Numbered from the stretch's first letter, positions 24,390 through 33,392 are shown. The stretch is DNA of 64,000 nucleotides from Leucobacter ruminantium (GCF_017565705.1 NZ_JAGDYL010000001.1:186001-250000); one strand, 5' to 3'. The notes: generated from the sequence alone by a model not told the origin. Translations and numbers: made by a program.

Positions 24390-25454
24390 GTGAACACCTT
24401 CAAACGTGTCGCCGCCGTGACGGCGACCCTGACCCTCGCCATCGGCGGCCTCGCAGCGTGCGGATCGAACGGCGGCGGCTCGGACTCGGGCGACTCGGGC
24501 GATGGCGCCACGATCGCGCTGCTGCTTCCCGAGACGAAGACGACCCGCTACGAGAGCTTCGACAAGCCGCTCTTCGAGGCCAAGGTCAAGGAGCTGTGCG
24601 CCGACTGCAAGGTCAACTACCTCAATGCCGACCAGGACGCGGCGAAACAGCAGCAGCAGGCCGAGTCGGCCCTGACCGACGGCGCCTCCGTGCTCGTTCT
24701 CGACCCCGTCGACGGCAAGGCCGCGACCTCGATCGTCAAGTCGGCGCAGAGTTCCGACGTGCCCGTCGTCGCCTACGACCGCTTCATCGAGGGCGCCGAC
24801 TACTACATCTCCTTCAACAACGAGCGGGTCGGCGAGATGCAAGGCGAAGCGCTCGTCGAGGCGACGGGCGACAAGGGCGACATCCTCATGCTCAACGGCT
24901 CGCCCACAGACCCCAACGCCGCCCAGTTCAAGAAGGGCGCCCACTCGGTGCTCGACAAGAGCAACCTGAACATCGTCGGCGAGTACGACAACCCCGACTG
25001 GAGCCCCGACAACGCGCAGAAGTTCACGAGCTCGCAGTTCAACAAGATCGACCCGGGTTCGCTCGCCGGCGTCTACGCCGCGAACGACGGACAGGCCGGA
25101 GGAGTCTTCGCCGCGTTCCGCGCCGAAGGCGGCGACGCCGTGCCCCCGATCACGGGCCAGGACGCCGAGCTCGCGGCCATCCAGCGGATCGTGGCCGGCC
25201 AGCAGTACATGACGGTCTACAAGCCGATCAAGCTCGAAGCCGAGCAGGCCGCCGAACTGGCCGTGAACCTCGCCACGGGGAAGGATGTCAGCGGCACCAG
25301 CGACTTCGAAGGCGTCCCCTCGTACATCCTCGACCCGATCTCGGTCACGAAGGACAACGTGAAGGACACGGTCGTCGCCGACGGCTTCTACCAAGTCGAA
25401 GACATCTGCACGGCCGAGTACGCCGACGCCTGCGCGGCAGCCGGACTCTCCTGA
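24390..25454 (+). CDS. sugar ABC transporter substrate-binding lipoprotein (XylF/RbsB-like)
   Basis: A 354-residue periplasmic-binding-protein-like lipoprotein. Signal peptide and lipobox (LAIGGLAACGS, Cys at about residue 25), a Gly/Ser linker, then a type I binding fold: NADQDAAKQQQQAESALTDGASVLVLDPVDG, VPVVAYDRFIEGADYYISFNN, GDILMLNGSPTDPNAAQF, VYAANDGQAGGVFAAF, PITGQDAELAAIQRI. The pattern is closest to xylose-binding XylF. The GTG start has GGAGG 6 nt upstream. First gene of a three-gene importer with a divergent ROK repressor. Confidence 0.92.
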   Translation: MNTFKRVAAVTATLTLAIGGLAACGSNGGGSDSGDSGDGATIALLLPETKTTRYESFDKPLFEAKVKELCADCKVNYLNADQDAAKQQQQAESALTDGASVLVLDPVDGKAATSIVKSAQSSDVPVVAYDRFIEGADYYISFNNERVGEMQGEALVEATGDKGDILMLNGSPTDPNAAQFKKGAHSVLDKSNLNIVGEYDNPDWSPDNAQKFTSSQFNKIDPGSLAGVYAANDGQAGGVFAAFRAEGGDAVPPITGQDAELAAIQRIVAGQQYMTVYKPIKLEAEQAAELAVNLATGKDVSGTSDFEGVPSYILDPISVTKDNVKDTVVADGFYQVEDICTAEYADACAAAGLS

Positions 25455-25513
25455 CCGACGCGGAGCGGAGCGGCCTCGGGCCGCTCCGCTCCCCCACCTC
25501 TCAAGGAGGCCCC

Positions 25514-26320
25514 ATGACTCAGTCCGTACTGTCGCTGCGCGGCATCGGCAAGCGCTTCGGCGCCGTGCAGGCGCTGACCGACATCGACTTCGATGTGCGA
25601 CCAGGCGAGGTCGTCGCGCTCGTCGGCGACAACGGCGCAGGCAAGTCCACGCTCGTCAAGATCATCTCGGGCGTGTACGGCCCGGATGCCGGAACCATCG
25701 AAGTCGACGGGAAGCAGGTCGAGATCCACGGCCCGCGCGCCGCGCAGGCGCTCGGGATCGCGACGGTCTTCCAGGATCTCGCGCTCGCCGACAACCTCGA
25801 CGTCGTCGCCAATCTCTTCCTCGGCCAGGAGACCACCAGGGCCGGCGCCCTCGACGAGGAGACGATGGAGGCGCGCAGCTGGGAGCTGCTGCGCCAGCTG
25901 TCGGCCAAGATCCCCTCGGTGCGGATCCCCATCGCCTCACTCTCGGGCGGACAGCGCCAGACGGTGGCGATCGCCCGCAGCCTCGTCGGCTCCCCCAAGG
26001 TCGTGCTGCTCGACGAGCCGACCGCGGCGCTCGGCGTCGCCCAGACCGCAGAAGTACTCAACCTCATCGAGCGCCTCAGGGACTCGGGCCTCGGCGTCGT
26101 CGTGATCTCGCACAACATGGCCGACGTGCAGGCCGTCTCCGACCGCATCTACGTGCTGCGCCTCGGGCGCAACGCCGCGGAGTTCGCGATCGAGGACGTC
26201 ACGACCGAACAGCTCGTCGCGGCGATCACCGGCGCCTCCGACAACGTGGTCGCCGCACGCAGGGCGCGCTCGACCGACGCGGCCGCACCGGCCGCCTCGA
26301 CGAAGGAGGAAACCCGATGA
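25514..26320 (+). CDS. sugar ABC transporter ATP-binding protein
   Basis: A 268-residue single-domain ATPase: Walker A GDNGAGKST, Q-loop VFQD, signature LSGGQRQ, Walker B VVLLDEPTAAL, switch ISHNM. Carbohydrate-uptake (CUT2) ATPases such as RbsA and XylG usually have two fused domains of about 500 residues; this has one, as in a recognised single-domain actinobacterial subset. A Shine-Dalgarno AAGGAGG lies 7 nt upstream. A C-terminal Ala/Thr-rich tail follows residue 245. Its TGA overlaps the permease start by 4 bp. Confidence 0.92.
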   Translation: MTQSVLSLRGIGKRFGAVQALTDIDFDVRPGEVVALVGDNGAGKSTLVKIISGVYGPDAGTIEVDGKQVEIHGPRAAQALGIATVFQDLALADNLDVVANLFLGQETTRAGALDEETMEARSWELLRQLSAKIPSVRIPIASLSGGQRQTVAIARSLVGSPKVVLLDEPTAALGVAQTAEVLNLIERLRDSGLGVVVISHNMADVQAVSDRIYVLRLGRNAAEFAIEDVTTEQLVAAITGASDNVVAARRARSTDAAAPAASTKEETR

Positions 26321-27543
26321 GCTTCGCCGACCGAACCGATGAGCGACTCATCGACGACAACTCTCCCCGTGCGCTGTGGGGCAACCTGGTGCGCCGCCTG
26401 CGATCGGGCGACCTCGGGATGATCCCCGTCGTGGTGGGGCTCATCGTGATCTGGATCGTGTTCTACGCGATGAACAGCCGCTTCCTGTCCTCGCGCAACC
26501 TCGTCCAGCTCAGCCTCGACTCCGCGACGATCGGCATGATCTCCGTCGGGATCGTGCTCGTGCTGCTGCTCGGCGAGATCGACCTCTCCGTCGGCTCGGT
26601 CTCCGGACTCTCCGGCGCCGTGCTCGCCGTGCTGCTCGTCTACCTCGGCTGGCCACTGCCGGCGGCCATCCTCGCCGCCCTCTGCACCGGGCTGGTGATC
26701 GGCATGCTCTACGGGGTGCTCTGCACGAGATTCGGCGTGCCGAGCTTCGTGATCACCTTGGCAGGCCTGCTCGCCTTCCTCGGTCTGCAGCTGCTGACGC
26801 TCGGCAAGAACGGCACGGTCAACCTTCCGGGCGAGTCGGCGCTGATCGCCTTCGCCAACTTCACCTTCCTGCCGCCGTGGGCGTCCTACGCGCTCGCCGT
26901 CGCGATCGGCGCGGTCTACTTCCTGGCGAGACTGCGCACCATCAGGCGCCGCGCCGCCGCGAACCTGTCGGCGCCGAGCGTGCGCTCTGCGGTGATCCGC
27001 GCGGTCGTGCTGATCGCGGCCGTGGCGCTGGTGGCCTGGTACCTCAACCTCGACCGCGGCATCGGCGCCATGCCGCTGCTGTGGGTGGGCGTGATCATCG
27101 GCATGGACTTCCTGCTGCGCCGCACGACCTGGGGGCGGCACGTGTACGCCGTCGGCGGCAATGCCGAGGCGGCCCGTCGAGCCGGAATCAACGTCAACCG
27201 CGTCTACATCTCGGTCTTCGCACTGTGCTCGACCTTCGCGGCGCTCGGCGGAGTGCTCGCGGCCGCACGCCTGCAGTCGGTCAGCCAGACGAGCGGCGGC
27301 ACCGACACCAACCTGATGGCGATCGCGGCGGCCGTCATCGGCGGCACGAGCCTGTTCGGCGGGCGCGGATCCGTCTACTCCGCGCTGTTCGGCATGCTCG
27401 TGCTGCAGTCGATCACGAGCGGCCTCAACCTCATCGGCGTCGACGCCTTCGTGCGCTACATGGTGACCGGCGGCGTGCTCGTGCTCGCCGTGACGATCGA
27501 CTCGCTCTCGCGTCAGGCGCGCAAGAGCAGCGGCAGCGGATGA
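26317..27543 (+). CDS. sugar ABC transporter permease (XylH/RbsC-like)
   Basis: A 408-residue membrane protein with about ten helices, of the BPD_transp_2 family. Signature segments are LLGEIDLSVGSVSGLSGAVLAVLL, FGVPSFVITLAGLLAFLGLQ, GRHVYAVGGNAEAARRAGINVNRV (the cytoplasmic EAA-equivalent contact) and AAVIGGTSLFGGRGSV. The XylH-like length reflects an insertion (residues ~190-240) between helices. Coupled to the ATPase by ATGA overlap. The operon ends at a large stem-loop shared with the convergent metallo-beta-lactamase gene. Confidence 0.93.
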   Translation: MSFADRTDERLIDDNSPRALWGNLVRRLRSGDLGMIPVVVGLIVIWIVFYAMNSRFLSSRNLVQLSLDSATIGMISVGIVLVLLLGEIDLSVGSVSGLSGAVLAVLLVYLGWPLPAAILAALCTGLVIGMLYGVLCTRFGVPSFVITLAGLLAFLGLQLLTLGKNGTVNLPGESALIAFANFTFLPPWASYALAVAIGAVYFLARLRTIRRRAAANLSAPSVRSAVIRAVVLIAAVALVAWYLNLDRGIGAMPLLWVGVIIGMDFLLRRTTWGRHVYAVGGNAEAARRAGINVNRVYISVFALCSTFAALGGVLAAARLQSVSQTSGGTDTNLMAIAAAVIGGTSLFGGRGSVYSALFGMLVLQSITSGLNLIGVDAFVRYMVTGGVLVLAVTIDSLSRQARKSSGSG

Positions 27544-27584
27544 GCAGGGTTTGACCATCGGTCGGCGTGCCCTCCGTCGACTGG

Positions 27585-27633
27585 ACGAGCGAAGCGAGTC
27601 GAGACCACCGTGGTCTCGACCCGCTTCGCTCGT
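27585..27633. terminator. bidirectional stem-loop between convergent genes (repeat family)
   Basis: 24-bp arms with one mismatch, nearly no loop (ACGAGCGAAGCG...CGCTTCGCTCGT, centred on CCACCGTGG). It is a full inverted copy of the tttcgactcg repeat family and lies between converging operons, where it probably ends both transcripts. Confidence 0.6.
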
Positions 27634-27662
27634 TCGCTCAGTGGCGGGTGGGGCTCGTTCGC

Positions 27663-28289
27663 TCAGTGGCCGCGGTCGATCCACTCCTGGAGGTGCGGCT
27701 TCTCGGCGCCGATGGTCGTCGTGTCGCCGTGACCCGTGTAGACCACGGTCTCCTCGGGGAGCGTCAGCAGCCGCTCGCGGATCGAATCGATGATCGTCTC
27801 GAAGCTGCTGTACGAGCGCCCCGTCGCCCCCGGCCCGCCCTGGAAGAGCGTATCGCCGGTGAACACCGCGCCCAGAGCCGGTGCGACGAAGCAGGTGGAT
27901 CCGGGCGAGTGCCCGGGCGTGTGCTTCGCGTGCAGCTCGACGCCCGCGACGGCGTAGACGTCTCCGTCGGCGATCGCCGCGTCGGGAGCCTCGTCGTACA
28001 CGGCGTCCCACAGCATCCGGTCGGCGGGGTTCAGGTAGAGCGGAGCGTGCAGCAGGTCCGCCGCCTCGCGCGCGGCCCTGATATGGTCGTCGTGCCCGTG
28101 GGTCAGCAGGACCGCGTGGACCCTGCGCTCTCCCACAGCCGCGGCGGCTGCCGCCGCGTCATGGGCGGGATCGATCACGATGACCTCGGCATCGTCGCCG
28201 ACGATCCAGACGTTGTTGTCGACCTCCCAGGTGCCTCCGTCGAGCGAGAAGGTGCCGCTCGTGACGAGCCGTTCGATCCGCACGACCAT
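27663..28289 (-). CDS. metallo-beta-lactamase fold hydrolase paired with MscR
   Basis: A 208-residue MBL-fold protein with zinc motif THGHDDHI, HTPGHSPGSTCF, TGDTLFQ and a final His in YTGHGDTTT, the glyoxalase II-like layout. It is translationally coupled to the S-(hydroxymethyl)mycothiol dehydrogenase (TGATG). The same pair occurs in mycobacteria (Rv2259/Rv2260), so it probably hydrolyses the S-formylmycothiol product; that role is inferred from context. ATG chosen as it overlaps the upstream stop. Confidence 0.85.
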   Translation of the reverse strand: MVVRIERLVTSGTFSLDGGTWEVDNNVWIVGDDAEVIVIDPAHDAAAAAAAVGERRVHAVLLTHGHDDHIRAAREAADLLHAPLYLNPADRMLWDAVYDEAPDAAIADGDVYAVAGVELHAKHTPGHSPGSTCFVAPALGAVFTGDTLFQGGPGATGRSYSSFETIIDSIRERLLTLPEETVVYTGHGDTTTIGAEKPHLQEWIDRGH

Positions 28290-29374
28290 CAGAGCACCAC
28301 CACCGAGCGCAGAATGTTGCCGCCGGCCATCTTGCCGAAGGCCTCCTCCACGTCGCCGAGACCGATGCGCTCGGTCACGAACCCCTCGAGGTCGAGGCGA
28401 CCCAGCTTGTACTGGTCGATGAGCATCTGGAAGTCGCGGCTCGGCAGGCAGTCGCCGTACCAGGAGGACTTGAGGGATCCGCCCCGACCGAACACGTCGA
28501 GCAGCGGCAGTTCGAGCTTCATATCGGGCGTCGGCACGCCGACGAGCACCACGCGGCCCGCGAGATCCCTCGCGTAGAAGGCCTGCTTGTAGGTCTCGGG
28601 GCGTCCCACGGCGTCGATCACCACGTCGGCGCCGAAACCTCCCGTGAAGCCCTGGATCGCCTCGACCGGGTCGTCGGAGCGCGAGTTCACCGTGTGCGTC
28701 GCACCGAACCGCTTCGCCTGTTCGAGCTTCGCGTCGTCGATGTCGACCGCGATGATCGTGGTGGCTCCCGCGAGCTGTGCGCCCGCGATCGCCGCCGTGC
28801 CGACACCGCCGCATCCGATCACGGCCACCGACTCGCCGCGCTTCACCTCGCCCGTGTTGATAGCGGCGCCGATACCCGCCATGATGCCGCAGCCGAGCAG
28901 CCCGACCGCCGCGGCGTCGGACTCCTCGTCGATCTTCGTGCACTGTCCGGCGGCGACGAGCGTCTTCTCGGCGAAGGACCCGATACCGAGCGCCGCCGAC
29001 AGCTCCGTGCCGTCCTCGAGGGTCATCTTCTGCTTCGCGTTGTGCGTGGCGAAGCAGTACTGGGGCTGCCCCTTCTTGCACGCCCGGCACTGGCCGCACA
29101 CGGCGCGCCAGTTCAGGATCACGCGATCCCCGACCGCGACCTCGGTCACGCCCTCGCCGACCACCGCGACGCGAGCCGTCGACTCATGGCCCAGCAGGTA
29201 GGGGAACTCGTCGCCGATGCCGCCCTGCTGGTAGTGGTAGTCGGTGTGGCAGACGCCGCAGCTGAGCACGTCGACGACCACCTCGCCCGGGCCCGGCTCG
29301 GGCACGATGATCGTCTCGATCGTCGCGGGCGCGTTCTTCTCCCGCACTACAACACCTTGAACTCGATAGGCCAC
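28289..29374 (-). CDS. mscR: S-(hydroxymethyl)mycothiol dehydrogenase
   Basis: A 361-residue zinc-dependent class III-type alcohol dehydrogenase that oxidises the formaldehyde-mycothiol adduct with NAD. Catalytic zinc ligands are Cys40 in [10 protein letters not shown] and GHES; structural zinc cysteines are [15 protein letters not shown]. The NAD site is [17 protein letters not shown]. The N-terminus [16 protein letters not shown] and [16 protein letters not shown] match MscR/AdhE2. Mycothiol is restricted to actinobacteria, which supports the taxonomic call. First gene of a two-gene operon. Confidence 0.93.
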   Translation of the reverse strand: MAYRVQGVVVREKNAPATIETIIVPEPGPGEVVVDVLSCGVCHTDYHYQQGGIGDEFPYLLGHESTARVAVVGEGVTEVAVGDRVILNWRAVCGQCRACKKGQPQYCFATHNAKQKMTLEDGTELSAALGIGSFAEKTLVAAGQCTKIDEESDAAAVGLLGCGIMAGIGAAINTGEVKRGESVAVIGCGGVGTAAIAGAQLAGATTIIAVDIDDAKLEQAKRFGATHTVNSRSDDPVEAIQGFTGGFGADVVIDAVGRPETYKQAFYARDLAGRVVLVGVPTPDMKLELPLLDVFGRGGSLKSSWYGDCLPSRDFQMLIDQYKLGRLDLEGFVTERIGLGDVEEAFGKMAGGNILRSVVVL

Positions 29375-29452
29375 GGGGGCTCCCTCCTCGGAACGTCGTC
29401 AGGGCCGAGCGGCCCTGCTCCCCAGGCTAGCGGGGAACGCGGACATTCGTGC

Positions 29453-29501
29453 CGGGTGAGGGTCCGCGGCGGCCGAAGGGCCGCGAGGGGTCCCTCACCC
29501 G
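29453..29501 (-). terminator. terminator-like hairpin downstream of the GNAT gene
   Basis: Outer arms CGGGTGAGGG / CCCTCACCCG with an inner CGCGGC / GCCGCG stem. It lies 8 bp past the GNAT stop. Confidence 0.5.
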
Positions 29502-29509
29502 ATCCGCGC

Positions 29510-30082
29510 TCAGGCCAGCTCGAGCCGCATGAGCACGCGCGGAAAGCCGTTGAGCACCGATCCCGTGTCGGCCGCCTTCGCGAAACCGGCCTTCTCGAAC
29601 AGGCGGCGCGTGCCGACGTAGGCCATGGTCAGGTCCACGCGCGCGTCGCCGTTGTCGACCGGGTAGCCCTCGATCGCTGGCGCGCCGCTGCGCCTCGCGT
29701 GCTCGACCGCACCGTCGATGAGCGCGTGCATGATCCCCTGCTTGCGGTGCCCGGGGCGCACGCGGAAGCACCACAGCGACCACACGTCGAGGTCATCGAC
29801 ATGAGGGATCAGGCGGTTCCGAGCGAAGCTGGTGTCCGCCCGCGGATGCACGGCCGCCCAGCCCACCGGTTCGTCGTCGAGGTAGGCGAGCACGCCGGGC
29901 GGTGGATCCTGCGCGCACAGCTCGCGCACACGTGCGGAGCGCGCCGGCTCGCGCAGCGCGTTGTTCTCCTTGTTACCGATGCGGTAGCTCAGGCAGAAGC
30001 AGACATTCGATGTCGGCTTCTTCGGCCCGACCACCGCCGCGACGTCTTCGAACACCGTCGCGGGACGTACCTCGCTGTTCAC
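29510..30082 (-). CDS. GNAT family N-acetyltransferase
   Basis: A 190-residue acetyltransferase. The acetyl-CoA loop is RVRPGHRKQGIMHALIDGAVEHARRSGA (R-x-x-G-x-R/G), preceded by the beta strand DDLDVWSLWCFRV and followed by GTRRLFEKAGFAKA, the typical C-terminal strand. The N-terminal segment NVCFCLSYRIGNKENNALRE resembles a subgroup with a conserved cysteine-containing strand. Substrate unknown. The start is GTG (MNSEVRPATVFEDV). It stands alone downstream of the DoxX-like gene on the same strand (54-bp gap). Confidence 0.85.
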   Translation of the reverse strand: MNSEVRPATVFEDVAAVVGPKKPTSNVCFCLSYRIGNKENNALREPARSARVRELCAQDPPPGVLAYLDDEPVGWAAVHPRADTSFARNRLIPHVDDLDVWSLWCFRVRPGHRKQGIMHALIDGAVEHARRSGAPAIEGYPVDNGDARVDLTMAYVGTRRLFEKAGFAKAADTGSVLNGFPRVLMRLELA

Positions 30083-30136
30083 GATTCCCAGTATGTCCCG
30101 ACGCGCTTCCGAGGGGAAGCGACGTTCCCGTCGGCA

Positions 30137-30469
30137 CTACGACCTCGTCGCGCGTCGGGAGAACGCGAGCGCGGACAGCGCGAGGCCGCCGACGAGCAGG
30201 CCGAAGTCGCGCAGAGCGATGTCGAGGTAACCGCCCACGGAGACGAGACTGACGATGATTCCCGCGAGCCAGGCTGCAACGAGCAGACCGCCGAACCGGG
30301 GCAGGAACGCCACTACGACACCGGCGACGATCTCGACAACACCCACGATCGCCATGGCGGTCGTGGCATTGCCGGGGATGAGGCGGTCCATCCATGGGGC
30401 CAGGTAGCGCTCCCAATCGTCGGTCAGGACGCGGACGAACTTATCGAGACCGAAGAGGATCGGCGCCAC
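30137..30469 (-). CDS. DoxX-like membrane protein, 5' end apparently damaged
   Basis: About 110 residues from the first usable start (GTG). Three helices are present (TTAMAIVGVVEIVAGVVVAFLP, GLLVAAWLAGIIVSLVSV, FGLLVGGLALSALAF), with LTDDWERYLAPWMDRLIPGN before them. The conserved frame continues upstream of this start as VAFLLLRTVYTVAPILFGLDKF, which is the expected first helix of the family, but no in-frame ATG/GTG is found before a long stretch. Two ATGs at 30565 and 30529 lie in a different frame. This suggests a frameshift or an assembly error. Divergent from the HTH regulator. Confidence 0.6.
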   Translation of the reverse strand: MAPILFGLDKFVRVLTDDWERYLAPWMDRLIPGNATTAMAIVGVVEIVAGVVVAFLPRFGGLLVAAWLAGIIVSLVSVGGYLDIALRDFGLLVGGLALSALAFSRRATRS

Positions 30470-30606
30470 CGTGTAGACGGTGCGCAGCAGGAGGAAGGCG
30501 ACGCGGTCGCCGCTCGAGGCTCGGACATGCGGCCTCGGCTGGACGGGGCTTGGATTGCGGACATGATCGGGGTCCTTCGCAAGATCGATGCTTCTATCGG
30601 AAGTTA

Positions 30607-30660
30607 ATATGAACGTTAGATATCCCGACCTCTAAAGTCAAGTTCTGCGGACGATAGAAT
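30607..30660. promoter_or_regulatory. divergent AT-rich control region of the HTH regulator and DoxX-like gene
   Basis: Contains the imperfect palindrome ATATGAACGTTAGATAT (30607-30623), a minus-strand TTGACT (30636-30641), and TAGAAT (30655-30660) that ends 6 nt before the regulator ATG (leaderless pattern). It is probably the regulator's own operator. Confidence 0.5.
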
Positions 30661-30666
30661 GGGTGC

Positions 30667-31377
30667 ATGTCCGAACACCCCTCGGTAACCGCGATCGGCT
30701 CCCTCTCCGACCCGTTGCGCATGCGCCTCTACCGCTTCATCGTGGGCCGTCGCAGCGCGGTGAGCCGCGAGGAAGCCGCAGAGGCCCTCGACATCCCCGT
30801 CTCGAAGGCGAAATTCCACCTCGATCGCCTCGCCGATGAGGGCGTGCTCGACATCGAGTACCGGCGCCTGACCGGCCGGCGCGGACCGGGCGCCGGGCGA
30901 CCCGCGAAGCTCTACCGTAGGTCGGCGACGGAATTCCGCGTGTCGCTTCCCGAACGGCGCTACGACATGATGGGCCACATCCTCGCCGCGGCGATCGAGC
31001 GGACCCGCGCGGACAGCGAGGACCTCGAATCGGCGATCGACGCAGCCGCCCTCGCCGCGGGCCGCGCCGCCGGCGCGGGCGCGCATCCGAGCGACACGGC
31101 ACCTGCAGCCTCCTCCACGGATGATGTTCTCGCCCGCGCGGGATCGGTGCTCACCGCCCTCGGCTACGAGGCCGACGTCGATCGCGACGAGGTGCTATTG
31201 CGCAACTGCCCGTTCGACGCGATCGCGCGGCAGCATCGCGAACTCGCCTGCGGCGCGAACCGGCATTTCGTGCGCGGCGTGCTCGACGGCGCCGACTGCA
31301 GCGGCGTCGAGGCGGAGCTCGAACCCTGCCCGGGGCGCTGCTGCGTGGTGGCGCGTCGTCATTCGCCCCAGCGGTAG
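30667..31377 (+). CDS. HTH regulator with C-terminal cysteine cluster (SufR-like)
   Basis: A 236-residue winged-helix regulator. The N-terminal HTH is SDPLRMRLYRFIVGRRSAVSREEAAEALDIPVSKAKFHLDRLADEG, with wing residues RRGPGAGRPAKLYRR. The C-terminal domain has four cysteine sites, LLRNCPFDAIARQHRELACG and CPGRCC, the pattern seen in SufR-type iron-sulfur-sensing regulators. It may therefore sense iron-sulfur status or redox state; that is inference. ATG is leaderless-like. Divergent from the DoxX-like gene. Its 3' end overlaps the convergent M20 gene by 19 bp. Confidence 0.8.
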   Translation: MSEHPSVTAIGSLSDPLRMRLYRFIVGRRSAVSREEAAEALDIPVSKAKFHLDRLADEGVLDIEYRRLTGRRGPGAGRPAKLYRRSATEFRVSLPERRYDMMGHILAAAIERTRADSEDLESAIDAAALAAGRAAGAGAHPSDTAPAASSTDDVLARAGSVLTALGYEADVDRDEVLLRNCPFDAIARQHRELACGANRHFVRGVLDGADCSGVEAELEPCPGRCCVVARRHSPQR

Positions 31378-32669
31378 CGGCCGCCTCGCGCGACGAACTC
31401 CTCCGCGACGGCTGCGCGCAGCTCGGCGTCGGCGAGGTAGTCGGCCGCGGCGCAGGCGAGCCCGAACGCGGCGTCGGCCATCGCATCGAACGCCGCGGCC
31501 CGCACCGACCACTCGGCGAAAACCGCGTTGTGCGGTTGCACGTCTTCCGGTCCGCCGAGCCCGATGGAGGGGTGGATGGCGGGGATCAGCTGGGTGACGT
31601 TGCCCATATCGGTGGAGGCGCCGCTCAGCACGGGAACCGGCGGCGACGGCGGCGCCACGCGACCTCGGGCCGCGAGCGCCGCGGCCCAGCGCTTCGTGAG
31701 CGCGACGTTGGGTTCGAGCGGCAGGTAGGGCGGCACCGGATCGACTTCGATCTCCGCCGCGGTGCCGGTGGCGAGCGCCGCGCCCTCGAGTGCGGCGACG
31801 ACACGGTCGGTCAGCGCGCGCAGGGTGTCGATCTCGCCGGAGCGCACGTAGAACAGGGCGGACGCGCGCTCGGGGACGATGTTGGGCGCCGCGCCGCCGT
31901 CGGTGATGATGCCGTGCACGCGGTCGATCGGGAGGATGTGCTGCCGCAGCTGAGCGACCGACTGATAGGCGGTGACGACCGCGTCGAGGGCGTTGAGGCC
32001 GAGCCAGGGTGCTCCGGCTGCGTGGGCTGCACGCCCGCGATAGGTGACGGCGACGCGGCGCACCCCGGTGCTGCGCTCGCCGGCCACGGGAGACAGGGCC
32101 GATCCCCCGCCGGGATGCACCATGCCCGCCGCGTCGACCCCGTCGAAACCACCCGCGCGGATGATGTGCTCCTTGCCTCCGCCGTTCTCCTCGGCGGGCG
32201 TGCCGATGAGCGAGAGCCTGCCACCGAGTCGCTCGACAACCGGTGCCGCCGCGAGGAAGGCGCCGACCCCGATCCCGGCGATGATGTTGTGCCCGCAGGC
32301 CTGGCCGATGCCGGGGAGCGCGTCGTATTCGGCGATGACCGCGAAGTGGGGGCCGTCGCCCGAGCCGACCGTGGCGCGCAGCGCGGTGTCGAGACCGAAC
32401 GCGCCGACCTCGGCCCGCACGCCGTGCCGCTCGAGCAGTGCGGCGAGCTTGCGCACCGAGCGGTGCTCGGCGAAACCGATCTCGGGCTCTTCGAAGAGCG
32501 ACACCGCCAGCGCCTGCAGTTCGGGGCGCAGGGCGTCGACCGCGCCGCCGATCTCGTCGGCCGCGGCCGCGCCCGCACCCGCGAAGCCCGACGGAGCATC
32601 GTCGGGCGCCGCCGACGGCCGCGCGTTCCGCTGCTGATACGCGAGGTAGACGTCTCGCGGGTCGCTCAC
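31359..32669 (-). CDS. M20D family amidohydrolase/peptidase
   Basis: A 436-residue M20 metallo-aminoacylase-like protein (AbgB/hippurate hydrolase group). Readable motifs: FAVIAEYDALPGIGQACGHNIIAG (metal Asp and the CGHN site), GTPAEENGGGKEHI (Glu ligands), MVHPGGGSALSP, the dimerisation domain AVTYRGRAAHAAGAPWLGLNALDAVV and SGASTDMGNVTQLIPAIHP. It removes an acyl or p-aminobenzoyl group from an amino acid or dipeptide; substrate unknown. ATGA overlap with the upstream VOC gene. It is convergent with, and overlaps, the HTH regulator gene. Confidence 0.88.
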   Translation of the reverse strand: MSDPRDVYLAYQQRNARPSAAPDDAPSGFAGAGAAAADEIGGAVDALRPELQALAVSLFEEPEIGFAEHRSVRKLAALLERHGVRAEVGAFGLDTALRATVGSGDGPHFAVIAEYDALPGIGQACGHNIIAGIGVGAFLAAAPVVERLGGRLSLIGTPAEENGGGKEHIIRAGGFDGVDAAGMVHPGGGSALSPVAGERSTGVRRVAVTYRGRAAHAAGAPWLGLNALDAVVTAYQSVAQLRQHILPIDRVHGIITDGGAAPNIVPERASALFYVRSGEIDTLRALTDRVVAALEGAALATGTAAEIEVDPVPPYLPLEPNVALTKRWAAALAARGRVAPPSPPVPVLSGASTDMGNVTQLIPAIHPSIGLGGPEDVQPHNAVFAEWSVRAAAFDAMADAAFGLACAAADYLADAELRAAVAEEFVARGGRYRWGE

Positions 32670-33325
32670 GACCGGCCTCGCAGCACGAGGCTCTCGCCAT
32701 CGGCGAGACGCAGTTCGAGGCGGTAGCCGGGCTCCTCCCCCGCTTCGACCGCAGCGGCACCGTCCCCGAGCCCGAGGGCAGCGAGCGTCTGGCGCAGCAG
32801 CGAGGGATCGGCCTCGACCCGCACGAAGGAGACGAGTTCGATCGACGGGAGGTCACCGAGACCCGGCTGCGGTGTGCTGCCCCAGTCGATGAGGAAGGGC
32901 AGGTCGAGACGATCCTCGCCGGTTCCCGTGAGCCGCCACTCGAGCAGCTGCCCGCCGGGCGTGCGCCGCGAGAGGCCGCGCACCTCGCCCGGATCATAAC
33001 CGCGCTCGCGCGCGCCTGCGACCGTGGCGTCGATGTCTTCGGGGTGCACCGCGTAGGCTTGCACGCTCGGCCCGGCGAGGCCGTCGATGCCGAAGGTCTT
33101 CGGCGGGGCCTCGCCCGCCCTCGCCGGGTCGGGTCCGATGAGCTCGATGTAGTGCGGGCCCCGCCTCCCATCGACGGTGAGGGCGACGAGCGCGTTCGCG
33201 GTGCCCGTCGGGTGCGCACCGCCGGGGGCCGCGGTGACCCCGGTGCGCTCGGCGAACCAGGCGACAAGGGCGTCGAGGTCGGGACCGGCGATGACGATGT
33301 GATCCAGCAGTCGTGGGATGCTCAT
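32666..33325 (-). CDS. VOC (glyoxalase-like) family protein
   Basis: A 219-residue protein with a glyoxalase-like fold: DHIVIAGPDLDALVAWFAERTGV at the start, ALVALTVDGRRGPHYIELIGPDP, and a C-terminal half with SIELVSFVRVEADP. Metal ligands of the first module would be His8 and Glu (HYIEL). It matches Glyoxalase_3-type proteins of unknown substrate. The ATG (MSIPRLLDHIV) fits the domain start. Coupled to the M20 gene by a 4-bp overlap, so the two probably act on related acyl-amino compounds. Confidence 0.83.
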   Translation of the reverse strand: MSIPRLLDHIVIAGPDLDALVAWFAERTGVTAAPGGAHPTGTANALVALTVDGRRGPHYIELIGPDPARAGEAPPKTFGIDGLAGPSVQAYAVHPEDIDATVAGARERGYDPGEVRGLSRRTPGGQLLEWRLTGTGEDRLDLPFLIDWGSTPQPGLGDLPSIELVSFVRVEADPSLLRQTLAALGLGDGAAAVEAGEEPGYRLELRLADGESLVLRGRS

Positions 33326-33375
33326 GGCGATGAGTTCACCACACGTCGCCCGCGCGGCGCGCGGGGACTCGTCAC

Positions 33376-33392
33376 ACGCCGTAAGACGGCGT
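33376..33392 (-). terminator. small hairpin after the DapA-like operon
   Basis: ACGCCGT-AAG-ACGGCGT, 35 bp past the DapA-like stop and upstream of the VOC start. The stem is short and no T-run follows. Confidence 0.35.
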
